Under the pieces are notes generated by a model. The model searched no databases. It had not been told where the DNA came from and saw nothing but the letters and a program-made list of their open reading frames with translations. Positions 1 to 9,070 of a stretch of 64,000 nt of DNA are shown here, in pieces (the first letter of the stretch is position 1; each line of letters starts with the position of its first letter). Source of the DNA: Caballeronia arvi (lineage in GTDB: Bacteria > Pseudomonadota > Gammaproteobacteria > Burkholderiales > Burkholderiaceae); contig NZ_FCOM02000011.1 in assembly GCF_001544695.2 (NCBI RefSeq), forward strand, positions 62,001-126,000, given 5' to 3'. Made by a program: the position numbers and the translations under genes.

Positions 1-755
1 ACCGGTTCCGCCGCGCCTTCGAAAGCGAGCGAGCTTACACGCTCTCTCGAATCCGTGCCCGATATCCCGATGCCCGCCACGCGCGAGCCGAACCGGATGT
101 CCGCGCCGCCATATTGCAGAAGGCGCAGCGCCGGCTCGACGAACGCGTGCGACAGCCCGCTTCTCGCGACGAGCGGACGGCAGGCCTGACCGCCCTGCGC
201 GACCGTTTCGCGCAGCAGCCCGGCGGCGAGTTCCGCGCTCGCCTCCGACGGATCGGCGTTGAGCATCGCGCGCAAAAGCGGTCGCACGAGCAGGTTCCAC
301 ACGCGATCCTTCCGGCGCACGGATTCATCGATCGTGCGGCCCGGCTTCGCGAAGAACAGCGGCAGGATCGGCAGATAGTCGGCGGGTTGCGTGCCGGGCA
401 CGCGCGCGTCGGCGTCGAAGATCCAGCGCGGCAAGCGTCCGGACGACATGCGGATGGTCCACGCGTCGCCGCTCGTCACGTCGAAGAACGGATACTCGGG
501 CTGCGTCGGGCCGATGAGCGACTCCGCCGCGCCGATCGCGCGCAGATAAGCCATCGTCGATTGATTGCCGGACAGCAGCAGATGATTGCCGTTGTCGAGC
601 GTGACGCCGAGTTTCGAATCGAAGAAAGAGCGGCAGCGGCCGCCTGCGTGAGACGCCGCCTCGTGCAGCACGACACGCGCGCCGCGTCGTTGCGCCTCGA
701 CCGCGGCGGCGAGGCCGGCCACGCCCGCTCCGACGACGAAAACCCGCCGGGACAT
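1..755 (-). CDS. hpnE: Hydroxysqualene dehydroxylase HpnE, C-terminal part cut by window edge
   Basis: FAD-dependent amine-oxidase-type enzyme that reduces hydroxysqualene to squalene for hopanoid synthesis. The reading frame starts at the ATG at 755 and stays open to base 1, so about 250 N-terminal residues are visible and the rest lies outside. The start shows the dinucleotide-binding glycines (VFVVGAGVAGLAAA, about residues 5-18), followed by the acidic end of strand 2 and a GGR turn typical of FAD desaturases. Its ATG overlaps the hpnD stop by one base (TGATG), so the two are translationally coupled. The family assignment is firm from the motif and the hpnD neighbour; completeness cannot be judged. 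Confidence 0.9.
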   Translation of the reverse strand, partial: MSRRVFVVGAGVAGLAAAVEAQRRGARVVLHEAASHAGGRCRSFFDSKLGVTLDNGNHLLLSGNQSTMAYLRAIGAAESLIGPTQPEYPFFDVTSGDAWTIRMSSGRLPRWIFDADARVPGTQPADYLPILPLFFAKPGRTIDESVRRKDRVWNLLVRPLLRAMLNADPSEASAELAAGLLRETVAQGGQACRPLVARSGLSHAFVEPALRLLQYGGADIRFGSRVAGIGISGTDSRERVSSLAFEGAAEP

Positions 756-1603
756 CAGATCAGATTGCGCGCCACGATCCACAGCAGGCGCGAACGCGGC
801 GTGCGCACGCGCGTGCGCGGCAGGTCGAAGCCGCGTTTCAGATTGGCGTCGAGCACGGTGCGGTACGCCGCCGACATGATGCGCGGCGCGCGCACCTGCG
901 AACGCGGCGACGCGGCCATGATCGCGTCGGACTGGGCGTAGTGGCCCTTCGCGCGCTCGGCGATGACGGCGCACACGCGCGGCAGACGCGCATCGCCGAC
1001 GATGGTCGCCGGATCGCTCGTCGAAATGCCTTCGCGCGCGAGCAGTTCGCGCGGCAGATAGACACGGCCGATTTCCGCGTCTTCGTCGATGTCGCGCAGG
1101 ATGTTGGTCAGTTGCAGCGCCCGCCCGAGATGGTGCGCAAGGCGCCGTCCGGCGTCCTCGTGCATCCCGAAGATTCTCACCGATAGCCGCCCGACCGCGC
1201 TCGCCACGCGATCGCAATACAGGTCGAGCGTGGCTTCGTCGGGCGCGACGATATCGCCGGCGGCGTCCATCGCCATGCCGTCGATCACGGCCTGGAAGTC
1301 GTCGCGGGAAAGCTGGAAAGCCTGGATGTGACGCGTGAGCGCTTCGAGCGACGGCTTCGGCGTGCCGGCGTAGCACGCGTCGATGTCCGCGCGCCACTGG
1401 TCGAGCGCGAGCGCGCGCTCGCGGCGCGGCAGCGTGCCTTCGTCGGCGATGTCGTCGACCGCGCGGCAGAACGCGTAAATCTCGTACATCGCGTCTCGCT
1501 GCGCAGCGGGAAGGATGCGCATCGCGAGATAGAACGAGCTTCCCGACGACGTCTTCGCGGCGTCGGGAGCAGATTCGTCAGCGATGATGTTGGAAACGGC
1601 CAA
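755..1603 (-). CDS. hpnD: Presqualene diphosphate synthase HpnD
   Basis: Condenses two farnesyl diphosphates to presqualene diphosphate, the first committed hopanoid step. The 282-residue protein carries the two aspartate-rich Mg-binding motifs of the squalene/phytoene synthase family: a CRAVDDIADE stretch near residues 46-55 and a NILRDIDEDAEIGR stretch near 170-183. The chosen start is a TTG at 1603 with GGAG eight bases upstream; no better ATG precedes the conserved region. It is the first gene of a unit with hpnE. hpnC, often next to hpnD, is not adjacent here. Confidence 0.92.
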   Translation of the reverse strand: MAVSNIIADESAPDAAKTSSGSSFYLAMRILPAAQRDAMYEIYAFCRAVDDIADEGTLPRRERALALDQWRADIDACYAGTPKPSLEALTRHIQAFQLSRDDFQAVIDGMAMDAAGDIVAPDEATLDLYCDRVASAVGRLSVRIFGMHEDAGRRLAHHLGRALQLTNILRDIDEDAEIGRVYLPRELLAREGISTSDPATIVGDARLPRVCAVIAERAKGHYAQSDAIMAASPRSQVRAPRIMSAAYRTVLDANLKRGFDLPRTRVRTPRSRLLWIVARNLI

Positions 1604-1827
1604 GACGAACTCCGCTGTGGCGCCCCCAAGGGCAAATTAAGTGATCAGGCGCGGTCTCGATTCGACCCGGCGCGCGCGGAACCACCTGGCGCTGTAAGGG
1701 AAGAATCGAAGAGGAAAGCCGGCGCGAGCCGGCTGCGACTGCGCCGGAAGCGGCAAAGAGTATATCAATACTTTGACCGCTTGCGCCTGATCGCGCCGGG
1801 AGCGCCAGGCGGGACGTACAGCGCGCT
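1604..1827. other. Intergenic region upstream of hpnD
   Basis: About 220 bases between the divergent-looking ends of the hpnD unit and the cyclase gene (both on the minus strand). It should carry the hpnD promoter. On the minus strand a TATACT near 1759-1764 could serve as a -10 element, but no convincing -35 was seen. Confidence 0.3.
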
Positions 1828-2775
1828 TCAGGCGAAACCCACCGCCCGGTTGCGCCCTTCGCGCTTTGCGGTGTAGAGCGCCGCATCGGCCTCATTGATG
1901 AGCGCCTCGTACGACGACGTCACGCCGCTTCTCGCGCGCGCCGCGCCGACGCTCGCCGTCACCGGCACGCGCGCGCCCTGCACGTCGATGGGCGTTTCGC
2001 CGATCGCACGGCGCACCTTGTCCGCGACGATCATCGCGTCGTCAAAATTGGTGCACGGCAACAGCAGCGCGAATTCCTCGCCGCCGAAGCGCCCGAACAC
2101 GTCCTGCACGCGCACGGTCTTCGCTACGCGCTCGGCCATCACGCGCAGCACCGTATCGCCGACGAGGTGGCCGAGATCGTCGTTGATGCGCTTGAAGTGG
2201 TCGAGATCGAAGAGCAGCATCGACAGTTCGCCGCCGTAGCGCTGCCAGCGCGAAAACTCGTCCGCGAGGCGCAATTCGAAGTAGCGCCGGTTCGCGATAC
2301 CGGTCAGGCCGTCGCGGTCCGCGAATTCCTGCAGCTTCGCCACCGCTTCGTCGCGGGCGCGCTGCATCATGCTCGCGTGCGTCGCGTCGGAGATCGTCAC
2401 GCACACGGCGCGCACTTCGCGCTCGAGCGTGAGCGGCATGAAGGTGCAATCCTGCTGCATGAAATCGACGCCGCCCGTGATCGGACGGTCGTGATCGAAC
2501 TTGAAGAGATACGGCCGCTGCTCCCACGAGCTGAACGCGAAGCTGCCGAGCTGGAACACGCTTTCGACCTTGCGCGTGAACCATACGCGCGGCAGTTCCG
2601 GAAAGCTCGCAAAAATCGATTTACCGATGACCTGTTCCGCCGTCTTGCCGCTGTGGTCCTGCATGAACCGGTTCCACATCAGCACGTTCAGATCGCGGTC
2701 GAGCACGAAAATGCCAAAACCGACGCGCTCGATCACGAGTTCGGAAAGCGCGTGCCGCAGTTCATCCATACTCAC
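1828..2775 (-). CDS. PAS-GGDEF diguanylate cyclase
   Basis: Predicted cytoplasmic diguanylate cyclase making cyclic di-GMP. Residues 15-130 form a PAS-like sensor and residues 155-315 a GGDEF domain with an intact GGEEF active site at 231-235. An RxxD inhibitory site (RVQD, 222-225) lies five residues upstream, so product inhibition is expected. No membrane segment was seen. It is the last gene of a three-gene minus-strand unit behind a CheC-type phosphatase (13-base gap) and a single receiver protein, which suggests that phosphorylation state and c-di-GMP output are linked. Function of the family is established; the signal is unknown. Confidence 0.9.
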   Translation of the reverse strand: MSMDELRHALSELVIERVGFGIFVLDRDLNVLMWNRFMQDHSGKTAEQVIGKSIFASFPELPRVWFTRKVESVFQLGSFAFSSWEQRPYLFKFDHDRPITGGVDFMQQDCTFMPLTLEREVRAVCVTISDATHASMMQRARDEAVAKLQEFADRDGLTGIANRRYFELRLADEFSRWQRYGGELSMLLFDLDHFKRINDDLGHLVGDTVLRVMAERVAKTVRVQDVFGRFGGEEFALLLPCTNFDDAMIVADKVRRAIGETPIDVQGARVPVTASVGAARARSGVTSSYEALINEADAALYTAKREGRNRAVGFA

Positions 2776-2788
2776 GATGACGTCCCGT

Positions 2789-3409
2789 TCAGATGCTCGA
2801 CAGCAGCGTGTCGAGCGCGTCGCTCAAGTGCGCGATGGCGTCTTCGGCCATCAGCATCACGAGGTGCGCGCGAAAACTGTGATCCTCGAGCGCGAAATTC
2901 ACTTCGAGCAGGAGCGCGGTCTTCCACGCGAGCATTGCGGGCTGGAAGACATCGTCGAGGCCGATTTCCTGCCCGAGCATGCCCGGCGGCGAGAAGATCG
3001 GCGAGCGGCCGAGGCGGTCGAGAATGCACGACACGCACGCGCCCATCAGCACGGTGGCGACATCGAAGACGAGCTCGGTGCGCGTCGTCGCTTCATAGGT
3101 GGATTTGGTGTACGGATCGTCGACGAGCGCGCACAGCTGATCGACGCTGCCGCTCTTGCACAGCACGATCGCCTCGCCCTTGATGTCGGAGCGGAAGCCC
3201 TGGCGCACGGCGGTGACGGCATCGGTGATGCCGGTCATCTCGGCGAGCGCGGAGGAGGCCTCGGCCACGCTCACGACGCGCACGCGCGGCACCGACAGCT
3301 CGATGAACGTGCCGAGCAGCGCCGACAGGCGCGTCGCAGCCTGTCCCATCGCCATGTTGGCGACTTCCTGCAGCGCGTCGCGCTGATCTTCGTTCAGGGC
3401 TTCAACCAT
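2789..3409 (-). CDS. CheC/CheX-type CheY-P phosphatase
   Basis: A 206-residue protein of the CheC/CheX phosphatase family, which removes phosphate from CheY-type receivers. The first active-site motif is exact: D11-x3-E15-x2-N18-x22-P41. The second copy (around residues 110-120, ELVFDVAT) is degenerate, with Asp and Thr where Glu and Asn are expected, so probably only one site works. The start overlaps the end of the upstream receiver gene by eight bases, and a GGDEF gene follows 13 bases later. The partner is therefore most likely the adjacent receiver rather than a chemotaxis CheY, since no che genes are nearby. Confidence 0.85.
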   Translation of the reverse strand: MVEALNEDQRDALQEVANMAMGQAATRLSALLGTFIELSVPRVRVVSVAEASSALAEMTGITDAVTAVRQGFRSDIKGEAIVLCKSGSVDQLCALVDDPYTKSTYEATTRTELVFDVATVLMGACVSCILDRLGRSPIFSPPGMLGQEIGLDDVFQPAMLAWKTALLLEVNFALEDHSFRAHLVMLMAEDAIAHLSDALDTLLSSI

Positions 3410-3770
3410 GAAGACCGTACTCCTTCAAAACGGGACGCAGCGCTTCGGGCGTCACCGGTTTCGGCAGGAACGCGATCGCGCCGAGCGCGCGCACCCGCTC
3501 CTGGGCCATCGGCTGCACGTCGGCAGACACGACGATCACGAACGTGTTCAGGTCTTCGTGCTGCAACGCGTCCAGCACCTGATAGCCGGTCATGTCGGGC
3601 ATCGTGAGGTCGAGGAACATCACCGAGGCGCGTCCCGCGCGGTAATGCTCCAGCGCCTCGCGCCCGTTGGTCGCGTAGGAGATTTCGACGTCCCAGTCCG
3701 TCGGCAGCGCGCGCGTCAGCACCCTGCGCGCGAGCAGGGAATCATCGGCAATGACAATCGGCAACGGCAT
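3402..3770 (-). CDS. Single-domain response regulator (CheY-like)
   Basis: A 122-residue stand-alone receiver domain. All key residues are present: acidic pair D9/D10, phospho-acceptor D54 in FLDLTMPDM, S82 in VVSAD, and K104 in FLPKP. It has no output domain, so it must act by protein contact. It overlaps the downstream phosphatase gene by eight bases and heads a unit that ends with a GGDEF cyclase. The cognate kinase is not in the unit; the hybrid kinase at 4575 on the opposite strand is a possible but unproven partner. Confidence 0.9.
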   Translation of the reverse strand: MPLPIVIADDSLLARRVLTRALPTDWDVEISYATNGREALEHYRAGRASVMFLDLTMPDMTGYQVLDALQHEDLNTFVIVVSADVQPMAQERVRALGAIAFLPKPVTPEALRPVLKEYGLHG

Positions 3771-4574
3771 GGTTGGCTGGATCTCTTGTGCGGTTTCGGG
3801 CTGAGGACGTCATGTCGGCAGACACGGCGTGCTCTCGCATACTGATTACGGCATCCGCGCGGCGAACTTTATGGCGATGTTCACGGCGCGACCGGCGCGA
3901 GCCCTTTCGCCCGGCGGGAACGCGGGCGCTGTCGGAGTTGCAGTTCGGCGGCGATGAGCCAGGCGCGGCGCCCGTGGACGTACGCGCGCCATGCGGCGGG
4001 CGTGCGCTGTGTGATCGCCGTGCGCAAGGCACGCGATGCGTGTTGGGTTCCGATCGGCGTCATCGTGCCTGCCCCGTGCATGATCCGGACGTTTCCGGAC
4101 AGTGGCCTTCTTCTCCTCGCCTGGTCGCGCGGCTGGCCGGCTTCGTCGCCGAATCAGCGGTACTTCTCCCCGGCGCGCGCCGCGAGGCTGCTCGTATCTC
4201 CGTCGCGCGCTCTGTGGCGTATACGTCGGAGGATTGCATTGTGTGCTCATGAGAATGTCAAAGCAACTCGACAAAGCGCATCACGCGAAATGATATGACT
4301 AAAAGGATTGCACGCCGAGCAATTTTCGCTCGATGTATCTTGATGTGATACCTTCCATGCTTTTGTGTACGTTTGCGCTTCCGGGAATCTCGCTAAGTGC
4401 GCAGACGGTCGAGTATTCATTCAAACGGCGCGCGTGCAAAAAGCGGTCGCCCGGTATGTTTCGTGCGTGCTTTCTGCGGTTCCGCAGCTCACGTCCGATG
4501 GGCCGGGCCCGCGCGCCCGTCGCCACGTGCGAAACGCGCGGGCTTCGAGTAAGTTTTCCAATTCGCTGCCAAAA
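3771..4574. other. Gene-poor region between two signalling loci
   Basis: About 800 bases between the divergent receiver gene and hybrid kinase gene. It holds one weak small-ORF candidate (3881-4063, minus). The part from about 4250 to 4440 is clearly more AT-rich than the surroundings and probably contains the kinase promoter. No repeat or RNA gene was recognised. Confidence 0.4.
3881..4063 (-). CDS. Possible small basic protein, unknown
   Basis: A 60-residue reading frame rich in Arg and Ala (it contains AAWRAYVHGRRAWL) with the strong GC bias at third positions seen in real genes here. An in-frame ATG six codons upstream is also possible. There is only a weak AGG ahead of the start and no recognised family. 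It could be a chance frame in high-GC DNA, so it is listed as a candidate only. Confidence 0.3.
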   Translation of the reverse strand: MTPIGTQHASRALRTAITQRTPAAWRAYVHGRRAWLIAAELQLRQRPRSRRAKGLAPVAP

Positions 4575-6854
4575 ATGACGCTGCAACGTGAGGAGTCCGA
4601 GACCGGGCCTGCTGCGCAATCCTGGCAGGACGAACCGCCATTCCCGGTGGTCCCCGAGCGCAACTTCACCGCGCAGCGGATGACGCTGTACGCGCTGCTC
4701 GTCGCGGCGATCGTGCTGCCGTGCGTGTACGTCGCGGCGACCGCATTCACCGATTACCACGCGCGCGTCGCCGATGCCTCCGAGCTCGTCGCGCGCAACG
4801 CCCGCGTCGCCGAAGAGCACGCGCTCAAGGTCTTCGATCTCAACGTGACGCTCAACGAGCGCATCGTCGATCTGCTCGACGACCTCGACGCCAGCGCGAT
4901 CCGCCGCGACGGCGCGATGATCCATCAGCGCCTCAAGGCGATCAGCAACAGCTACCAGCAGGTCGCGGCCGCGTCGGTGTTCGGACCGGACGGCAAGCTG
5001 CTCGCGACGAGCCGCACGTATCCGACGCCCGACATCTCGATCGCGGACCGCGAGGACTTCGGCGGCCTGCGCGCGGGACGGCAAATCGAGCTGATTTCAC
5101 GCGTGATGACCGGCCGCGTCGCCGGCGAGCAGGTGTTCAACACGGCGGTTGCGCGCCTGACGCCCGCCGGCAAGTTCGACGGCGTCGTGTCGATCGCGCT
5201 GCGGCCCGCCTACTTCGGCGCGTTTTATCGCGAGCTGATCGGCGATAACCCCAGCGTGTCGATCGGCCTGTCGCGCTCCGACGGCGAAGTGCTCGCGTGG
5301 TATCCGCCGCGCCCGCCGGAGCGCATGTCGCTCGCGGCCAGCTCGCCGCTGCGCGACGCGTATCGCGGCGGCGTCAGGAGCGGCGTCGTCAAGATGGTCT
5401 CGGGGCTCGACAACCAGCTGAAAATCGTCGCGTTTCGCCGCGTCGGCGGGTATCCGGTCTACGTGTCGAGCGGCTATCCGATCGCGACGATCTGGTCCGC
5501 CTGGTGGAAGCATCTGAGCGTGCTCGCGCTGTCGATCTTCGCGCCGTGCGTCGTGCTGTGGGGCGTGATCGGCCAGTCGCTTCGGCGGCTCGCGACGGAA
5601 GAAGAAGCGTGGGAGCGCTGGCAGGCGGAAGCGTCGATGCGCCGCTCGATCGAATCCGCGTACCGGCAGGCGCGCAAGATGGAAGCGCTCGGCAATCTCG
5701 TCGGCAGCGTCGCGCACGACTTCAACAATCTGCTGATGATCGTCTCGACCAACGTGCAGATCGCGCGGCGGCGCGGCGCGCCGGGCCTCGATCGCGAACT
5801 GACCGCGATGGAGCGCGCGCTGAAGAGCGGCCAGTCGCTCACGCGCCAGTTGCTCGGCGTCGCGCGCAAGCAGCCGCTGCGCAGCGAGATCATCGGCATC
5901 GGCAAATGGGTGACGGCCGGGCGCGAGCTGCTGCGCGCATCGCTCGGGGCGAAAGTGGCGCTCAACGTCGAGGTTGCGCCCGACGTGTGGTCGATCCGCG
6001 TCGATCCGGCCGAGCTGGAGCTGGCGCTCATCAACCTGGCCGTGAACGCGCGCGACGCGATGCCCAACGGCGGCACCTTCACCGTGCGCGCCAGCAACGT
6101 GCGCTTTCGTCATCAGGACGGTTTTCCGATCACCGGCGAATTCGTGCAGATCACGCTGGAGGACACCGGCATCGGCATGAGTTCCGATGTGCTCGGCCGC
6201 GCGTTCGAGCCGCTTTTCACGACGAAGCCGAAAGGCATGGGCACGGGACTGGGCCTGCCGCAGGTGTTCGCGTTCTGCGAGCGCGCGGGCGGGCTCGCGA
6301 CCATCGACAGCGCGGTCGGCGCGGGCACGGCCGTGCGCCTGTATCTGCCGCGCGCGGCGGCGGCCGCGGCGCCGGGCGTGGCTGCCGCCGAAGAACACGC
6401 CGCGGCGGCCGAAGCCGACGGCCTGCGCGTGCTGCTGGTCGAGGACAACGAGGAAGTCGCCGCCGGCACCGAGGCGCTGCTCACGATGATGGGCCACCAC
6501 GTCACCTACGTCTTCAACGCCGATACCGCGGCGACCGTGCTCGAAGCCGCGCGCGCCGACGCATCGATTAGTTTTCCGTTCGATGTCGTGCTGTCCGACA
6601 TCCACATGCCGGGGCAGATGAACGGCATCGATCTCGCCGAAATGCTGCAGCGCTTCGAGCCGCACGTTCCGGTGATTCTCGTCACCGGTTATGCCGAAGA
6701 GCTCGACCGCGCGCGGCAGGTCGGCGCGCGCGTGCTGTCGAAGCCGTTCGACATCGCCTTGCTCGATTCGCTTTTGCGCGCGATCGGCGAGCGCAAGCGC
6801 GAGCCCGGCCGCTCGTCGTCCGACGTGCGGACGGCGCGTTCCACCGAGCGTTGA
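4575..6854 (+). CDS. Membrane hybrid sensor histidine kinase with C-terminal receiver
   Basis: A 759-residue inner-membrane kinase. Order: membrane segment about 38-58, extracytoplasmic dCache-like sensor about 60-305, membrane segment about 311-334, dimerisation region with H381 in the HDFNN type of H-box, ATPase domain about 480-592 (N-box NLAVNARDA, G-boxes DTGIGM and GTGLGL), an Ala-rich linker, and a receiver domain 617-740 with acceptor D675 and K723. The frame is open further upstream to a GTG at 4365, but that would add about 70 unrelated residues before the first membrane segment, so the ATG at 4575 is preferred despite a poor ribosome site. The HDFNN box groups it with kinases that often carry their own receiver. 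Ligand and target are unknown. Confidence 0.88.
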   Translation: MTLQREESETGPAAQSWQDEPPFPVVPERNFTAQRMTLYALLVAAIVLPCVYVAATAFTDYHARVADASELVARNARVAEEHALKVFDLNVTLNERIVDLLDDLDASAIRRDGAMIHQRLKAISNSYQQVAAASVFGPDGKLLATSRTYPTPDISIADREDFGGLRAGRQIELISRVMTGRVAGEQVFNTAVARLTPAGKFDGVVSIALRPAYFGAFYRELIGDNPSVSIGLSRSDGEVLAWYPPRPPERMSLAASSPLRDAYRGGVRSGVVKMVSGLDNQLKIVAFRRVGGYPVYVSSGYPIATIWSAWWKHLSVLALSIFAPCVVLWGVIGQSLRRLATEEEAWERWQAEASMRRSIESAYRQARKMEALGNLVGSVAHDFNNLLMIVSTNVQIARRRGAPGLDRELTAMERALKSGQSLTRQLLGVARKQPLRSEIIGIGKWVTAGRELLRASLGAKVALNVEVAPDVWSIRVDPAELELALINLAVNARDAMPNGGTFTVRASNVRFRHQDGFPITGEFVQITLEDTGIGMSSDVLGRAFEPLFTTKPKGMGTGLGLPQVFAFCERAGGLATIDSAVGAGTAVRLYLPRAAAAAAPGVAAAEEHAAAAEADGLRVLLVEDNEEVAAGTEALLTMMGHHVTYVFNADTAATVLEAARADASISFPFDVVLSDIHMPGQMNGIDLAEMLQRFEPHVPVILVTGYAEELDRARQVGARVLSKPFDIALLDSLLRAIGERKREPGRSSSDVRTARSTER

Positions 6855-7033
6855 ATCGGCGTCTTTTGTACGCGTGGTTGTAAAAGCGCCGCCCCGCTTT
6901 CGTCCCCCTTTTGTCTCCGCTCGTCCGCACGCGCCGCCCGCGCGCATCCGGCACGCGAGTTGCGTGAATCCCTCCATGTACGGCGACGCGACGTCGCCGA
7001 TCCCAGGAATTCCGCCCATCGCAGGAGGCGACC

Positions 7034-8449
7034 ATGCGGCACACCGTCATCGGAGTTTTCGACACTTTCGCGCAAGCCGAGGACGCGCGCTCGGCCCTGA
7101 TCGCCGCCGGCTTCCCGCGCGCGGATATCGAACTGCAGGCCAATCCCAAACGCGACGACGCCGCCGCGCCGTCCGACATGCCCGACGCCCAGACGCACGC
7201 GGAGCCGGGCATGCTCGCGAACATCGAGCGCTTTTTCAGCATGCTCTTCGGCGGGCGCGATCAGCCGCCTGAAGTCGCGCATTATTCGGAGGCCGTGCGG
7301 CGCGGCGCGGTGCTCGTTGCGGTCGATACCCCGAGCGTCGAGCAGGCGGATGTCGCCCGCGCGACGCTGAGCGACCAGGGCGCGATCGATATCGACGAAC
7401 GCGCGGCAAGCTGGACCGCGCTCGAGCACGGCACGCCGGCATCCGCGGCAGCGGACGACCGCGATCATTCGATACTCGACGAACTCGGTCTCGGACGCGG
7501 CAGCGCCGTGCCGGGCCGCGAACCGGTGAACGAGCCGGAGGTCATGCCGCCGCCGCGCGCGCGGGCTTATCCGCGGGCCGACGTCGGCGATCCGGCCGAG
7601 TTGACGCCGCGCGATTACGTCAGCGACCCGGCCGACGATCCGCTGATGCCGCGCCAGAGCATGCAGTCGCAATCGCAGTCGATGCAGTCGCAGTCTCAAT
7701 CGATGATAAGCGAAAGCGAACGCGCCGCGCGCGACCCCCTCGCCGGACGCGATCCGCTGACGGGCCGCGATCCGTACGCGAGCACCGGCATCGATCCGCT
7801 TGCCGATCCGCTCGCCGGCACGTCCGCCGATCCGCTGGCGGCGCGCACGGAGCTTTCGGGTCAATCGCTGTCGGAGCGCGATGCGCTCGCGGGCCGCGAT
7901 CCGCTGCGCACGACGGGCGCCGTTCCGCCCGATCGCGCCGCGATGGACGATCCGCTGATGGCGCGCGATCCGCTTCCGGGCGTGCGCACCGACACGGCAT
8001 CCGAATGGCGCTCGGTCGAACCGCTCGGTCCGCTCGACGAGCCGGCGGCGCCGTATCAGCCGGGCGCGGCACGTGCGGCGGGAACGTCGCCCGATCCGGT
8101 CATGAGCTCGGCCGGCACGCAGGCGGGCGGCCCGGTGGGTCCGTCGCCGACGATGTATCCGCAAACCGTCCCCAACGAGTTCATGGAGTACGAAGAGGAC
8201 TTCCGCGCCGACTACGATTCGAAATATTCGGCGACGGGCGAGCCGTATGAGGACTATCAGGGCGCGTATCGCTACGGCGCGACGCTCGGCAACGACGACC
8301 GCTTCCGCAGCCGCGCATGGGACGATCAGATGGAGTACGAGACGCGCCGCGACTGGGAAAGCAAGCATCCCGAAGGCGATACGTGGGAGCGCTTCAAGGC
8401 AGCGATCCGCCACGGCTGGGATCGCGTGACGGGACATCATCACGTGTGA
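7034..8449 (+). CDS. Low-complexity protein with Asp-Pro-Leu repeats
   Basis: A 471-residue protein of unknown function behind a strong site (GGAGG seven bases before the ATG). The N-terminal 40 residues resemble the short alpha/beta start of general-stress (YflT/17M-like) proteins. Residues about 199-322 are low complexity: a Gln-Ser block (QSMQSQSQ twice) followed by many degenerate copies of RDPLAG-like units. The last 90 residues are acidic and aromatic (many DYxxxY and EY pairs), then end in a His tract. There is no signal peptide or membrane segment. A conserved globular head and tail joined by a disordered linker seems likely. Confidence 0.8.
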   Translation: MRHTVIGVFDTFAQAEDARSALIAAGFPRADIELQANPKRDDAAAPSDMPDAQTHAEPGMLANIERFFSMLFGGRDQPPEVAHYSEAVRRGAVLVAVDTPSVEQADVARATLSDQGAIDIDERAASWTALEHGTPASAAADDRDHSILDELGLGRGSAVPGREPVNEPEVMPPPRARAYPRADVGDPAELTPRDYVSDPADDPLMPRQSMQSQSQSMQSQSQSMISESERAARDPLAGRDPLTGRDPYASTGIDPLADPLAGTSADPLAARTELSGQSLSERDALAGRDPLRTTGAVPPDRAAMDDPLMARDPLPGVRTDTASEWRSVEPLGPLDEPAAPYQPGAARAAGTSPDPVMSSAGTQAGGPVGPSPTMYPQTVPNEFMEYEEDFRADYDSKYSATGEPYEDYQGAYRYGATLGNDDRFRSRAWDDQMEYETRRDWESKHPEGDTWERFKAAIRHGWDRVTGHHHV

Positions 8450-8471
8450 TTTTTCCCCGCGTCGTGAAAGC

Positions 8472-8497
8472 AACGGCCCGCGTTTGCGGGCCGTTTT
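8472..8497 (+). terminator. Rho-independent terminator
   Basis: A perfect 10-bp stem (AACGGCCCGC / GCGGGCCGTT) with a GTTT loop, followed by a short T run. It lies 22 bases after the DPL-repeat gene and just before the converging flavin reductase gene. Confidence 0.85.
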
Positions 8498-8518
8498 GCG
8501 TTCAGACGAGGTGAACGA

Positions 8519-9070
8519 TCACGCCGCGCGGTCGCGCACCCATGCGGCGTACTTGTCCATGAACGTCTGCAGGTACTTGCGCGTGTCCTCGCTGACGATG
8601 TTGCCGTTCGCGTCGATGCGGCTCTCGTCGTGCTTGATGTACATCTCCGGCTGATTCATCAGCACGATATCGAGATAAGCGCACACGCCGCGCAGATGCG
8701 ATTGCGCGATGGCCGTGCCGATCGCGCCGACCGACGTGCCGATGATCGCGCCCGGCTTGCCGCCCCACACGCTCTGCCCCCACGGACGCGACGCCCAGTC
8801 GAGCGCGTTCTTCAGCACGCCCGGCATCGAGCGGTTGTACTCGGGCGTGACGATCAGGAGGCCGTTGGCATCGGCGATCTTCTGCTTGAACGCGCGCGCG
8901 ACCTCGGGAAAGTCGCTGTCGTAATCCTGGCTGTAGAGCGGCAGGCCGCCGATGTCGACGAACTCGAAGGAAAAATCACTCGGCGCGAGCGACACGAGCG
9001 CATGCGCGAGCTGCTTGTTGAACGAATCCCGCCGCAGGCTTCCAACGACCACCGCGATCTTCAAGGCCAT
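8519..9070 (-). CDS. NADPH-dependent FMN reductase (ChrR/YieF-like)
   Basis: A 183-residue flavodoxin-fold enzyme that reduces quinones, chromate or similar acceptors with NAD(P)H and bound FMN. The phosphate loop GSLRRDSFN is at residues 10-18 and the PEYNRSMPGVLKNALDW signature is near the middle, as in ChrR/YieF. The frame runs upstream to 9325, but the ATG at 9070 gives the usual family length and is preceded by a G-rich ribosome site. It appears to be transcribed alone, with the DnaA-box palindrome 215 bases upstream. Confidence 0.9.
   Translation of the reverse strand: MALKIAVVVGSLRRDSFNKQLAHALVSLAPSDFSFEFVDIGGLPLYSQDYDSDFPEVARAFKQKIADANGLLIVTPEYNRSMPGVLKNALDWASRPWGQSVWGGKPGAIIGTSVGAIGTAIAQSHLRGVCAYLDIVLMNQPEMYIKHDESRIDANGNIVSEDTRKYLQTFMDKYAAWVRDRAA

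Noticed and set aside
4365-4574. N-terminal extension of the hybrid kinase from a GTG at 4365
   Set aside because: It adds about 70 residues of unlike composition before the first membrane segment without a ribosome site.
5097-8473. Long minus-strand frames of 640 (5097-7019) and 594 (6689-8473) residues
   Set aside because: They are opposite the hybrid kinase and the DPL-repeat gene, are dominated by Arg/Ala/Gly, and show no motif. High GC produces such antisense frames throughout the window.
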